A stretch of 64,000 nt of DNA. Source: Solwaraspora sp. WMMD406. Lineage in GTDB: Bacteria > Actinomycetota > Actinomycetes > Mycobacteriales > Micromonosporaceae. The notes beneath the pieces are model-generated. The model was not told the origin of the DNA. It ran no database searches and saw only the letters and a program-made list of their open reading frames with translations. The first letter of the stretch is position 1. Each line of letters opens with the position of its first letter. The stretch lies in assembly GCF_029626025.1 (NCBI RefSeq), contig NZ_JARUBF010000001.1, positions 744,001-808,000 of the forward strand. The letters run 5' to 3'. Positions 24,993 to 32,296 of this stretch are shown piece by piece. The position numbers were made by a program, and so were the translations under genes.

Positions 24993-25631
24993 ATGGCCAT
25001 TCCCGAGATGCGACCTGGTGACGGCCCGGCCGACAGGCCCCGGGTCGACGAAGCGCTGCGGTTGCTCTCCGGAGTGCCGGTCGGGCTCGGTGTCGCCACC
25101 GGGCGGCTGAGCCGTGGCAGCGGTGTCTACGCCTGGTGGGCTGCGCCCTCGGTCCTCCCCGACCTCCCCGGGCCGCCGAACGGGAGCGTCCCGTCGCTGC
25201 GGATGCTGTATCTCGGGCGGGCGACCAGCCTGCGCGGCCGGATCCTGCGCAACCATCTGCGGCGCTCGGGCAGCTCGACCCTGCGTCGTACGTTGGCCGG
25301 GCTTCTGGTGTCCGAGGGCTACCGGACGACGTGGACCGACCGGGTCGTCCTGATCCCTGAGGACGAGGCGCGGCTGACCGCGTGGATGTCCGCGAATCTG
25401 CTTTTGACCTGGGCGGAGTACGCGGAGCCGGCGGGCATCGAGGCCGAGCTTGTCCGGCGGGTGCACCCGCCGCTCAACGTCCACGGCGTCGACCCCGAGC
25501 ACATCCAACCGGCCGTGGTGGCCGCCAAGAGCTCGTACAACTCCGGCAGCATGCCGGGGAGCGAGCTACCCGCCGTCGCTGCCGTCGCGCAGGGAACGGA
25601 CCATGCTTTGCAGGATCCGGAACGCGGCTGA
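24993..25631 (+). CDS. GIY-YIG-like nuclease-superfamily protein
   Basis: 212 residues. The core SGVYAWWAAP...RMLYLGRATSLRGRILRNHL matches the GIY and YIG beta-strands and the following Arg-containing helix of the GIY-YIG fold (SGVY for GIY, LYLG for YIG). Later RRVHPPLNVHG resembles the end of such single-domain proteins. Substrate and role (DNA repair, restriction or mobile-element biology) are unknown. The 3' end overlaps the convergent marR gene by 66 bp; the last ~20 residues are probably not conserved. Confidence 0.65.
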   Translation: MAIPEMRPGDGPADRPRVDEALRLLSGVPVGLGVATGRLSRGSGVYAWWAAPSVLPDLPGPPNGSVPSLRMLYLGRATSLRGRILRNHLRRSGSSTLRRTLAGLLVSEGYRTTWTDRVVLIPEDEARLTAWMSANLLLTWAEYAEPAGIEAELVRRVHPPLNVHGVDPEHIQPAVVAAKSSYNSGSMPGSELPAVAAVAQGTDHALQDPERG

Positions 25632-26024
25632 CTGCTCGGTCTCGGTCAAGCCGGCCAGCATCCTGGCCTCGACCGACCGGACCGCCACGCTCGCCTTCTC
25701 GAGACTGCGCCTGCCACGGGGCGTGAGCCGCGTGGGGAGGACCTTCCCGACGGGCGCCTCCGCCGGCCTGGTCACGTAGCCCTCTCGCTCCAGGGCCTGG
25801 AGCAGTACGTTCATCGACTGTCGGGTCACGAAGGCGCCCCGCGCGAGGTCGGAGTTCGACAAGCCTGGTCGTTGAGCGAGCAACTCGAGGCACGCGTATC
25901 GCGTCACGCTCATCCCGAGTGGCCGCAGCACCTCCTCCATGGCTTGGCGCAGTGCGCTCGACGCCTCTTTCAGCAGGTAGCCCAGGGACGTCTCCAGGTC
26001 GACGCCTACCCCGTCTTGACTCAT
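25566..26024 (-). CDS. MarR-family transcriptional regulator
   Basis: 152 residues with a winged helix: MSVTRYACLELLAQRPGLSN, recognition region DLARGAFVTRQSMNVLLQAL and wing VGKVLPTRLTPRG. It is divergent from the VOC gene, with two inverted repeats in the 44-bp gap, one overlapping its own start codon. That arrangement indicates autorepression and control of the VOC gene in response to a small ligand. Confidence 0.9.
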   Translation of the reverse strand: MSQDGVGVDLETSLGYLLKEASSALRQAMEEVLRPLGMSVTRYACLELLAQRPGLSNSDLARGAFVTRQSMNVLLQALEREGYVTRPAEAPVGKVLPTRLTPRGRRSLEKASVAVRSVEARMLAGLTETEQSAAFRILQSMVRSLRDGSDGG

Positions 26025-26039
26025 GTCAGCATTCTGACA
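26024..26039. promoter_or_regulatory. Candidate MarR operator 1
   Basis: TGTCAG-CATT-CTGACA, a perfect 6-bp inverted repeat with a 4-bp centre, overlapping the first base of the marR start codon. The same half-site recurs in operator 2. Confidence 0.65.
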
Positions 26040-26050
26040 TAGGTTGTCCC

Positions 26051-26068
26051 GTGTCAGGACACTGACAC
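26051..26068. promoter_or_regulatory. Candidate MarR operator 2
   Basis: GTGTCAG-GACA-CTGACAC, a perfect 7-bp inverted repeat with a 4-bp centre, directly before the VOC gene. It shares the TGTCAG half-site and 4-bp spacing with operator 1; centre-to-centre distance is about 28 bp, near three helical turns. Confidence 0.7.
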
Positions 26069-26086
26069 GTGGAAACGGAGATCGTC

Positions 26087-26455
26087 ATGCCCGTCACCGG
26101 CCCCGACTTCATCTCGCTGCAAGCGCGCGACCTCGACGCCTCACGGGCGTTCTACGAGCAGTACCTCGGCCTCGTACGCTCGCCAGCCGGACCGCCGCAC
26201 GCCGTCGTCTTCGAGACGAAGCCCATCGCCTTCGCGCTGCGCGACATCGTCCCCGGCACCGACCTCGCAGCCGTCGCTCAGCCCGGCATCGGTGCCGCGA
26301 TCTGGCTGCACGCCACGGACGTACAGGCGATTCACGATGCTCTCGTCGCCGACGGCCACACCATCGTCTCCGCACCGATCGACGGCCCGTTCGGTCGGAC
26401 GTTCACCTTCGCCGACCCCGACGGCTACCAGATCACCCTTCACGACCGCGCCTGA
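26087..26455 (+). CDS. VOC-family (glyoxalase/dioxygenase-fold) protein
   Basis: 122 residues from the ATG at 26087, chosen over a GTG at 26069 because ACGGAG lies ~7 nt upstream and the GTG abuts operator 2. It has one vicinal-oxygen-chelate module pair: DFISLQARDLDASRAFYEQY at the start and FTFADPDGYQITLHD at the end. Such proteins act as bleomycin/fosfomycin-type resistance or glyoxalase-like enzymes. Control by the divergent MarR regulator suggests a detoxification role. Confidence 0.85.
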   Translation: MPVTGPDFISLQARDLDASRAFYEQYLGLVRSPAGPPHAVVFETKPIAFALRDIVPGTDLAAVAQPGIGAAIWLHATDVQAIHDALVADGHTIVSAPIDGPFGRTFTFADPDGYQITLHDRA

Positions 26456-26502
26456 AAGCCGATCACGCACGCGCGCAGGAGTTCCAGCGACGACCGGCGA
26501 CG

Positions 26503-27075
26503 TCACCGCAGGTCGAGTCGCATGAGCACGCGCGGGAACCCGGCGAGCACCGAGGTGGTGTCGGCCGCCTTCACGAAGCCGGCGTGCTCGAACACCGCCC
26601 GGGTACCGACGTAGGCCATCGTCAGGTCGACCTTCTCCCCGCCGTTGTCGACGGGATAGCCCTCGATCGCCGGCGCGCCGCGCTCACGGGCGAACGCGAC
26701 GGCACCGGCGAGCAGATGGTGCACGATGCCCTGTTTGCGGTGGCCGGGCCGTACCCGGAAGCACCACACGCTCCACACGTCGAGATCGTCGAGGTGCGGG
26801 ATCCGCCTGTTGCCGGCGAAGCTCGTGTCGGCTCGCGGGTGCACCGCCGCCCAGCCGACGACCTCGCCGCCGTCGTAGGCGAGCACTCCGGGAGGAGGGT
26901 CCAGCCCGACGAGTTGGCGCACCCGTTCGCCGCGCGTCGGCCCGCGCAACTGCAGGTTTTCTTTCGAGCCGATGCGGTAGCTCAGGCACCAGCACACGTT
27001 GGCGTCCGGCCGCTTCGGGCCCACCAGGGCCGCGACATCCTCGAACACCGTCGCCGGGCGTATCTCGATGTCCAT
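26503..27075 (-). CDS. GNAT-family N-acetyltransferase
   Basis: 190 residues from the ATG at 27075 (MDIEIRPATVFEDVAAL). The acetyl-CoA motif is FRVRPGHRKQGIVHHLLAGA (R-x-x-G-x-G/A type). The segment CWCLSYRIG and the C-terminal YVGTRAVFEHAGFVKA match a common actinobacterial GNAT group. A start 10 codons upstream (27105) is possible. Substrate unknown. Confidence 0.88.
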   Translation of the reverse strand: MDIEIRPATVFEDVAALVGPKRPDANVCWCLSYRIGSKENLQLRGPTRGERVRQLVGLDPPPGVLAYDGGEVVGWAAVHPRADTSFAGNRRIPHLDDLDVWSVWCFRVRPGHRKQGIVHHLLAGAVAFARERGAPAIEGYPVDNGGEKVDLTMAYVGTRAVFEHAGFVKAADTTSVLAGFPRVLMRLDLR

Positions 27076-27177
27076 GACCCGCACCCTGCCACCGCCCACC
27101 GACATGGATCTCTCGCCTCGAACATCGCGGGCGACGTCAGCCGCAGCGTCGATCGTTGAGGACAGCCGTCGCCGCCC

Positions 27178-27558
27178 TCAACGACCTTCGTCCGGTTGGC
27201 GGCGGCTCGCCAGGAGGTAGCCGGCGTAGCCGGCCAGCGCCACGGCTGCCAGCGCCGCAGACGGACCGATGAGCGACTTGGCACGCTTGCGGGAACTCAT
27301 CACGCCGCCGGAGGAACGGTCAGCCATAAGCGACCAGCGGGACCGCCACGACAGGGCCGATCCGATCGAGAGCCCAGAGCCGACGGACAGGGCCGATCCG
27401 GCGGAACCGACGCTGCCGATGGAGGCGATCGAGCCGACGCTGCCGATGGAGAGCGCCGAGCCTCGGGACGCGATGGACAGCACCGAGTCTCGGGATCCGA
27501 TCGACAACAACGAGTTGGTGGACCACAACGACAGCCGTGACGAGCCGGGAGAGGTCAT
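27178..27558 (-). CDS. Ser-Gly repeat (xSIGS) small membrane-anchored protein
   Basis: 126 residues from the ATG at 27558. Residues ~10-75 are a run of short Ser/Gly repeats of the type LSIGSxxS (LSIGSRDSVLSIASRGSALS and so on) with about 6- and 9-residue spacing, which could wind as a beta-solenoid. A RSRWSLMADRSSGGVMSS stretch and one C-terminal helix (GPSAALAAVALAGYAGYLLA) follow. Similar Ser-Gly repeat proteins of unknown function occur in actinobacteria as far as I recall. I cannot assign a role; display on the membrane or self-assembly is conceivable. Confidence 0.6.
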   Translation of the reverse strand: MTSPGSSRLSLWSTNSLLSIGSRDSVLSIASRGSALSIGSVGSIASIGSVGSAGSALSVGSGLSIGSALSWRSRWSLMADRSSGGVMSSRKRAKSLIGPSAALAAVALAGYAGYLLASRRQPDEGR

Positions 27559-27726
27559 GTGCCGATTATGGGCATGCTGGTGCTCCTGCGGCCATCCGGT
27601 CGGTTCGACCGTCCTCTGCCGCTGTCTGAATGCGACGCCCGCCGCCAGCGTCAGCCAGGACCGCCGGCCCGGGCGTGGATGGCGGCCACAGCTACTGAAC
27701 ACGGCCGTGACCAGGAGGTCCGAAGC

Positions 27727-27933
27727 TCAGCCGCTTCGACGGTTGCCGTACTGGCGAGGACTCTGCACCGTGCCGGAACGGCCGTGGACGCGGCTCGCGG
27801 TACCCGAGGTGTGGTTGGTGGTGGCCTTGCCCTTGGACCGGCGTGCCGCCCGGTTCTCGAAGGGCTGCGGCTGCTCCTCGGATCCCGCTTCGGCGTCAGC
27901 GGTGGGATCGGCGTCGCTGGAGGCGTCGGACAT
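27727..27933 (-). CDS. Small basic hypothetical protein
   Basis: 68 residues from the ATG at 27933, preceded by the SD GGAGAG. The N-terminal half is acidic and disordered (SDADPTADAEAGSEEQ), then PFENRAARRSKGKATTN and a basic tail. The PFxNRAARRxKGK core recurs in short actinobacterial proteins as far as I recall. No function is assigned; the basic half could bind nucleic acid. Confidence 0.55.
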   Translation of the reverse strand: MSDASSDADPTADAEAGSEEQPQPFENRAARRSKGKATTNHTSGTASRVHGRSGTVQSPRQYGNRRSG

Positions 27934-28112
27934 CGGTCTCTCCTCGTGCTGTTCAGGGCTGGGCTGCGATCTTGGAACGCGCCCGCCGCGATACGCAGAC
28001 GGTAGCGTGCAGACCGACCCGAGTCGGGGCCGGCCGCCCGAAGTAAACCGTCCAGCGTGCTTCATTCCGGCGGCCTGGGGGTCAGGGCTGTGGCAATGGG
28101 GTACGTCGCCGG

Positions 28113-28379
28113 TCAGGTCATGCCGTGCGGCAGCTGGTAGCCGAGCTGCTGGCCGAAGGTCATCAGTGGGCGCAGCGTCGGGACCAGGACCGTCGCCTCC
28201 GACGACCAACGGTGTCTCCGGTTGCCGTCGAGCCGACGGTGCCGGGCCGTCGTCCGGTGGCGTCGCTGCTGTTCGAGTCGTTCGCGGCGCAGATAGTCGA
28301 GTCGTTGGGACGCCGTGGACCGGCCGGAGCGCCATTCCCGCCAGCGCAGCCACCAGTCACGCAGGATTTCGATGATCAT
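28113..28379 (-). CDS. Arg-rich small hypothetical protein
   Basis: 88 residues with the strong SD AAGGAG 7 nt before the ATG at 28379. It starts MIIEILRDWWLRWREWRSG and continues as an Arg-rich helix (LDYLRRERLEQQRRHR). No domain is recognised. The strong SD and plausible spacing to the next minus-strand gene (28481) support it being real. Confidence 0.45.
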   Translation of the reverse strand: MIIEILRDWWLRWREWRSGRSTASQRLDYLRRERLEQQRRHRTTARHRRLDGNRRHRWSSEATVLVPTLRPLMTFGQQLGYQLPHGMT

Positions 28380-28480
28380 CGTCTTGCTCCTTGATCAATT
28401 ACCGATTCGCCGTACGGTTGGGCGGTCGGTGAAGTCGCGCGGGCGAATTGCGCGCTGGCCGCCTCACCCATCCATTGCGC

Positions 28481-28669
28481 CTATCCGTCGCAGTCGCGCT
28501 GGTCCTCGCCGTCGCCGCGTCGGCCCACGCCGTCATCGCGCTGCTCCAGCGGCCAGGTCGTACGTCCACAGTAGGGGCACCATCTGGACTTCACCCGGAA
28601 CGACCACAGCCCGGCGCAGAAGCCGAGCAGCGCCGCCCCGATGATCGCTCCCACCTCCATCGTCGACAC
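28481..28669 (-). CDS. Small membrane protein with zinc-ribbon-like CPYCG motif
   Basis: 62 residues. One hydrophobic helix (VGAIIGAALLGFCAGLWSF) is followed by a basic turn and WCPYCGRTTWP, which could be half of a metal-binding knuckle. The acidic/basic tail (EQRDDGVGRRGDGEDQ) is low complexity. The start is GTG at 28669 or ATG at 28660. Function unknown. Confidence 0.5.
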   Translation of the reverse strand: MSTMEVGAIIGAALLGFCAGLWSFRVKSRWCPYCGRTTWPLEQRDDGVGRRGDGEDQRDCDG

Positions 28670-28866
28670 TCCGCACTGTTGGCGTCGCTGTGACCGTCGT
28701 CATTGTTGATCAAAAAAACCTTCTAGTCGGCTTGACGGCGACCCCGGCGAGGGATCGGTTTGAGGAATCCAGCCGGGGTCAAATCCATCCTGGACTTCCG
28801 CACTAACCTAGGGCAACCTAAAAGCGGTTGAGATATCAGAGAAGCAGATTATTGGAGGTTATATCC

Positions 28867-29631
28867 ATGACTGAACTTCCGGCGAAACTCCGACAGCTGC
28901 GGCTGTCCCATCGCATGAACCAGACTCAGCTCGCCAAATCGGTAGGCGTGTCGAAGTCGCTGATCGCCAGCTTCGAGACAGGTCGGCTGGTGCCGAAGGA
29001 GGACACCGCCAAGGCTCTCGACGAGTTACTAAACTCTGGTGAACAACTCCAGGAGCTGTCCAAGGAGGGCCGAGAAGACCGGCAGCCGTGGCTGCGCTCC
29101 TGGGTCGAGCACGAGCGACGCGCGGCGTTGCTGCGGGCCTGGGAGCCGAACTTGATCCCCGGGTTGCTCCAGACCGAGGCGTACATGCGGCACGTCTTCG
29201 CCGCAGTGCCGTCCAACAGGGTCCGGCTCGAAGAGGTGATCGCGACCCGGCTGGAGCGCCAGCGCGCGGTGCTGGACCGCGATCCCCCGGTGGAACTGGT
29301 GGTCCTGGTCGAGGAGACGGCGTTGCGCCGCGGTCCCCGCGAGGTGATGAAGGACCAACTCGCTTACCTGGTCGACCTCGGCCACCGGCCGAACATCAAG
29401 ATCCGTGCGGTCCCGGAATCGGCTGGCCTGCACGCCGGCCTGGGTGGACCGTTGGCGTTGGCGACCATGAGCGACGGCAGGCGGGTCGGCTACCTGGACG
29501 ACCTGTTGCGTGGTCGCCTCGCCACCACCGCTGGTGACGTCCTCGAACTGGAACTAGTCTGGGAATCCATCAACGAGTTGGCGCTGTCCGCTGACCAGAC
29601 CCGAGACCTGATGTTAGGGATGATCCAGTGA
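28867..29631 (+). CDS. XRE-family regulator with DUF5753 effector domain
   Basis: 254 residues; the SD GGAGG at 28853-28857 fixes the ATG at 28867. Residues 1-65 form a Cro/C1 helix-turn-helix (NQTQLAKSVGVSKSLIASFE). The rest is the actinobacterial DUF5753 domain (AWEPNLIPGLLQTEAYMRHV, LVEETALRRGPREVM, IKIRAVPESAGLHAG). Such proteins are usually followed by a DUF397 gene; known pairs (BldB/WhiJ-like) influence development and antibiotic production. The stop overlaps the DUF397 start (GTGA). Confidence 0.92.
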   Translation: MTELPAKLRQLRLSHRMNQTQLAKSVGVSKSLIASFETGRLVPKEDTAKALDELLNSGEQLQELSKEGREDRQPWLRSWVEHERRAALLRAWEPNLIPGLLQTEAYMRHVFAAVPSNRVRLEEVIATRLERQRAVLDRDPPVELVVLVEETALRRGPREVMKDQLAYLVDLGHRPNIKIRAVPESAGLHAGLGGPLALATMSDGRRVGYLDDLLRGRLATTAGDVLELELVWESINELALSADQTRDLMLGMIQ

Positions 29632-29816
29632 TCAACGAACCAGCATGGCGGAAGTCGTCGCGGTCCAACGGCTCATCCGGCAACTGCGTCGAGGTGGCCG
29701 ACAACCTGCCCGGCCGGGTGCTTGTCCGGGACACCAAGGACCGTGACGGCGGCACCCTGACCTTCGGCCCGGCCGCGTGGCGCTCCTTCGTCGAGTTGGC
29801 CAAGCACCACCACTGA
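29628..29816 (+). CDS. DUF397 protein, partner of the XRE regulator
   Basis: 62 residues from a GTG that overlaps the regulator's stop. Typical DUF397 layout: PAWRKSSRSNGSSGNCVEVA, then VLVRDTKDRDGGTLTF and AWRSFVELAKHHH. These small proteins are thought to modulate their XRE partner, perhaps as antagonists. Two further copies with almost the same core occur at 31448-31636 and 61659-61856. Confidence 0.92.
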   Translation: MINEPAWRKSSRSNGSSGNCVEVADNLPGRVLVRDTKDRDGGTLTFGPAAWRSFVELAKHHH

Positions 29817-29848
29817 CCGCGACGCCCACCCCGGCGACCCGACACGTC

Positions 29849-29885
29849 GAAGCGCCGGCCCTGCTCCGAGCAGGGCCGGCGCTTC
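29849..29885 (+). terminator. Strong hairpin terminator after XRE-DUF397
   Basis: GAAGCGCCGGCCCTGCT and its exact complement form a 17-bp stem with a 3-nt loop, 33 bp after the DUF397 stop. It sits between convergent genes and could act in both directions. Confidence 0.85.
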
Positions 29886-29914
29886 CACGCACTCGTACAT
29901 CAACCCGATGATCG

Positions 29915-31135
29915 TCAGGTTGGCTGGACGCGCTCGAACCGTACCCGGCTCAGCCAGCCAGGGAGATCGCTGAGCACGTACAGCTCGCCGTGCACGTCGG
30001 CGTCGATCGCGGTCGGCTGGGTGGGGAATCCGCCGATCGTCGCAGACTCGTAGCCGCCCCGGGGCTTGGGACGCACGGCGAACGCGAGGGTCGAGCAGTA
30101 GTCGCTCGCCACGTACGTCCCCCATGCCTCGGGGGTCGCGGACCCTCGATACACCACGCCGCCGGTCACCGAGCAGCTCTCGGTCATGAAGTGTTCGTAC
30201 TCGAATACCGGGTCGGTGTACTTCACGCCCGGCCGGCACTGCTCCGGGTCGAACACCGGGGTGCCCTCCCGGCAGGACCAGCCGAGGTTCGCTCCACGCT
30301 GCCACGGGCGGATGTGGTTGATCTCCTCGACCAGACCCTGGCCGACGTCGCCGATCCACAGCGAGTTGTCTAGCCGGTCGACGGAGAATCGCCACGGGTT
30401 GCGCAGCCCGTAGACCCAGATCTCCGGCCGCGCGCCGGGCTTGCGGACGAACGGGTTGTCCGCAGGCACGCAGTAGGGCTTCGCCCCGCAGGTACGGTTG
30501 ACGTCGATCCGCACGATCTTGCCGAGCAGGGTGCCGAGGTCTTGACCGGCTTTGAACGGGTCGTTCGCGTGGCCGCCGTCGCCAAGGGACCAGTAGAGGT
30601 AGCCGTCACGGCCGAACGCCACCTGACCGCCGTTGTGGTTGTTGTACTCGGCGTGCTCCTGGGTGAGCAGCACCTGCAGCCGTTCGGGAGCGCTGATGGG
30701 CACTCGTGCCAGGGTCACCGCGCCGGCCGGCAGGCTCGTGTAGGACACGTAGAGGATTCCGGTCTGCGCGAAGTTCGGCGCGGGCGTGATGCCGAGGAGG
30801 CCGCGCTCGTTGCCCGACGTGTCGACCCGGGCGGTCAGGTCGAGCACCGGCTCGGCCGCCAAGCCGGTGTCGGGGTGGTAGGCGCGGACGAGACCGTCCT
30901 TCTCCGCGATCAGCATCCGGCCGTCCGGTAGCCCGGTGAGCGCGATCGGACGCCGCAGACCGAAGGCCACCTGTTCGTACACCACGGTCAGCTCATCGAG
31001 TGGCACTGTGCGGGTGTGGGATGCGCCGGCCGCGGTGGTGCCGGACACCGACGCGGAGGGCAACAGCAGCACAGACAGGACCAGAACGAGCAGGCCGGCT
31101 AGCATGCTGGCCGGGCGACAACGCCGTCGCGACAT
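29915..31135 (-). CDS. Secreted PQQ-dependent sugar (glucose/sorbosone-type) dehydrogenase
   Basis: 406 residues. A Sec signal peptide (MLAGLLVLVLSVLLLPSASV...AAG) is followed by a six-bladed propeller. Landmarks: GLRRPIALTGLPDGRMLIAE, GNERGLLGITPAPNFAQTG, the active-site NNHNGGQVAFGRDGYLYW (catalytic His), LGDGGHANDPF and YGLRNPWRFSVD (PQQ-contacting Arg). Cysteines in CGAKPYC and CREG...C suggest disulfides. Family members oxidise aldoses outside the cell with PQQ, though many homologues use other sugars. An SD (AAGGAG) lies before the ATG at 31135. It is flanked by two copies of the XRE-DUF397 unit and has the opposite orientation. Confidence 0.88.
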   Translation of the reverse strand: MSRRRCRPASMLAGLLVLVLSVLLLPSASVSGTTAAGASHTRTVPLDELTVVYEQVAFGLRRPIALTGLPDGRMLIAEKDGLVRAYHPDTGLAAEPVLDLTARVDTSGNERGLLGITPAPNFAQTGILYVSYTSLPAGAVTLARVPISAPERLQVLLTQEHAEYNNHNGGQVAFGRDGYLYWSLGDGGHANDPFKAGQDLGTLLGKIVRIDVNRTCGAKPYCVPADNPFVRKPGARPEIWVYGLRNPWRFSVDRLDNSLWIGDVGQGLVEEINHIRPWQRGANLGWSCREGTPVFDPEQCRPGVKYTDPVFEYEHFMTESCSVTGGVVYRGSATPEAWGTYVASDYCSTLAFAVRPKPRGGYESATIGGFPTQPTAIDADVHGELYVLSDLPGWLSRVRFERVQPT

Positions 31136-31187
31136 GTCTCAGCTCCTTGAGCAGAGTAGCGGACGCAATCCGGGAACACACTCAACA

Positions 31188-31199
31188 TACATCGATGTA
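31188..31199. promoter_or_regulatory. Palindrome upstream of the sugar dehydrogenase
   Basis: TACATCGATGTA, a perfect 12-bp palindrome, about 53 bp before the dehydrogenase start codon; a further CGATGT follows at 31203-31208. This is a plausible operator position. Confidence 0.45.
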
Positions 31200-31326
31200 C
31201 GCCGATGTCAATCAGCCAGCATCGTGTGATCTTGCCTTGTCGGATGATGAGGATTCAATGGCTCTTCAGGCAATTCCAAGATCAGGAATGCCACACCGCC
31301 GCGATGCGCTCGTCCCCCTTTCGTGC

Positions 31327-31451
31327 TGCGTGGTCGCCTCGCCACCACCGCTGGTGACGTCCTCGAACTGGAACTAGTCTGGGAATCAATCAACGAGTTG
31401 GCGCTGTCCGCTGACCAGACCCGAGACCTGATGTCAGGGATGATCGAGTGA
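31327..31451 (+). pseudogene. 3' fragment of an XRE/DUF5753 gene (duplicate)
   Basis: It encodes only the last ~40 residues of DUF5753 (LRGRLATTAGDVLELELVWE onward) and is nearly identical to 29507-29631 with a constant offset of 1820 bp. The DNA-binding domain and most of the effector domain are absent. The stop overlaps the second DUF397 start as in the intact operon. Confidence 0.9.
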
Positions 31452-31636
31452 TCAACGAACCAGCATGGCGGAAGTCGTCGCGGTCGAACGGCTCATCCGG
31501 CAACTGCGTCGAGGTGGCCGACAACCTGCCCGGCCGGGTGCTTGTCCGGGACACCAAGGACCGTGACGGCGGCACCCTGACCTTCGGCCGGTCCGCCTGG
31601 CGCTCCTTCGTCGAACTGGCCAGGCACCACCACTGA
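31448..31636 (+). CDS. DUF397 protein, second copy
   Basis: 62 residues, differing from the copy at 29628 by a few substitutions near the C-terminus (FGRSAWRSFVELARHHH against FGPAAWRSFVELAKHHH). The start GTG is preserved. With its regulator truncated it has lost its promoter and coupled partner; expression would need a new promoter, and none is obvious. Confidence 0.85.
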   Translation: MINEPAWRKSSRSNGSSGNCVEVADNLPGRVLVRDTKDRDGGTLTFGRSAWRSFVELARHHH

Positions 31637-31668
31637 CCCCGACGCCCACGCCTCGGGCCAGACACCAC

Positions 31669-31710
31669 AGAAGCGCCGGCCGGCCTGCCTCCGAGCGAGC
31701 CGGCGCTTCT
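31669..31710 (+). terminator. Hairpin terminator after the second DUF397 copy
   Basis: AGAAGCGCCGGC pairs with GCCGGCGCTTCT, a 12-bp stem. It is the diverged counterpart of the terminator at 29849-29885, showing that the duplication extended through the terminator. Confidence 0.75.
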
Positions 31711-31792
31711 GCCCACCCGTACGCCACCCGGCCTGAGGCTACGGGCACGTGCTGATCCGCAGCGACCGCGACGCCTTGGTCATCGGCAGCGG

Positions 31793-32251
31793 ATGGATTT
31801 CACGATGATCGGTCTCGTAGTGAGGGCGCAGGATGATGGTGGCGTGGATGCTCAGTCGTCAGATGCCATAGGCTCGCGCGCGCTGGCTGTAGCCTTGGCG
31901 GTCGAGTTGTCGGACTGCGCCCGGGTGCTCGTCGACCATGCCGGCACGGGGACTCTGATCGACATCGTTCCCTGCCGTGCCGGTACTCGCTCGGTGAGCT
32001 GGGCGGACTTCGGCGATGAGGTCATCGTTCAAGTTGGAACGTATGGCGGCCGCTGGGAACTTGGCGGCGGCGAGCAGGACCTGGCATTTCTGGAGGATCT
32101 TGTCAGGTCGGTGGTGGCCGGTCGGGTCGTGGAGGTGTTCGGGGTACGCCGTTCTCGCGTTGTCGTGGTCCTTACGGACGGCACCAAGGAGACATCCCAC
32201 CCACCGCTCAACCCTCCACTGAGGGATATCAGGGCGAGCCGCCGATGCTGA
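31793..32251 (+). CDS. Hypothetical protein
   Basis: 152 residues, no recognised domain and no membrane segment. The centre (SVSWADFGDEVIVQVGTYGG, then GEQDLAFLEDLVRSVVAGRV and SRVVVVLTDGTKET) has the regular beta-alpha-beta pattern of a small folded protein, which supports coding. A later start (ATG at 31805) is possible. It resembles the size and composition of small immunity-like proteins, but that is only an impression. Confidence 0.45.
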   Translation: MDFTMIGLVVRAQDDGGVDAQSSDAIGSRALAVALAVELSDCARVLVDHAGTGTLIDIVPCRAGTRSVSWADFGDEVIVQVGTYGGRWELGGGEQDLAFLEDLVRSVVAGRVVEVFGVRRSRVVVVLTDGTKETSHPPLNPPLRDIRASRRC

Positions 32252-32296
32252 ACCGACATGCGACCACGAACATCTGCAGGCGCGGCGCAGGACGGG

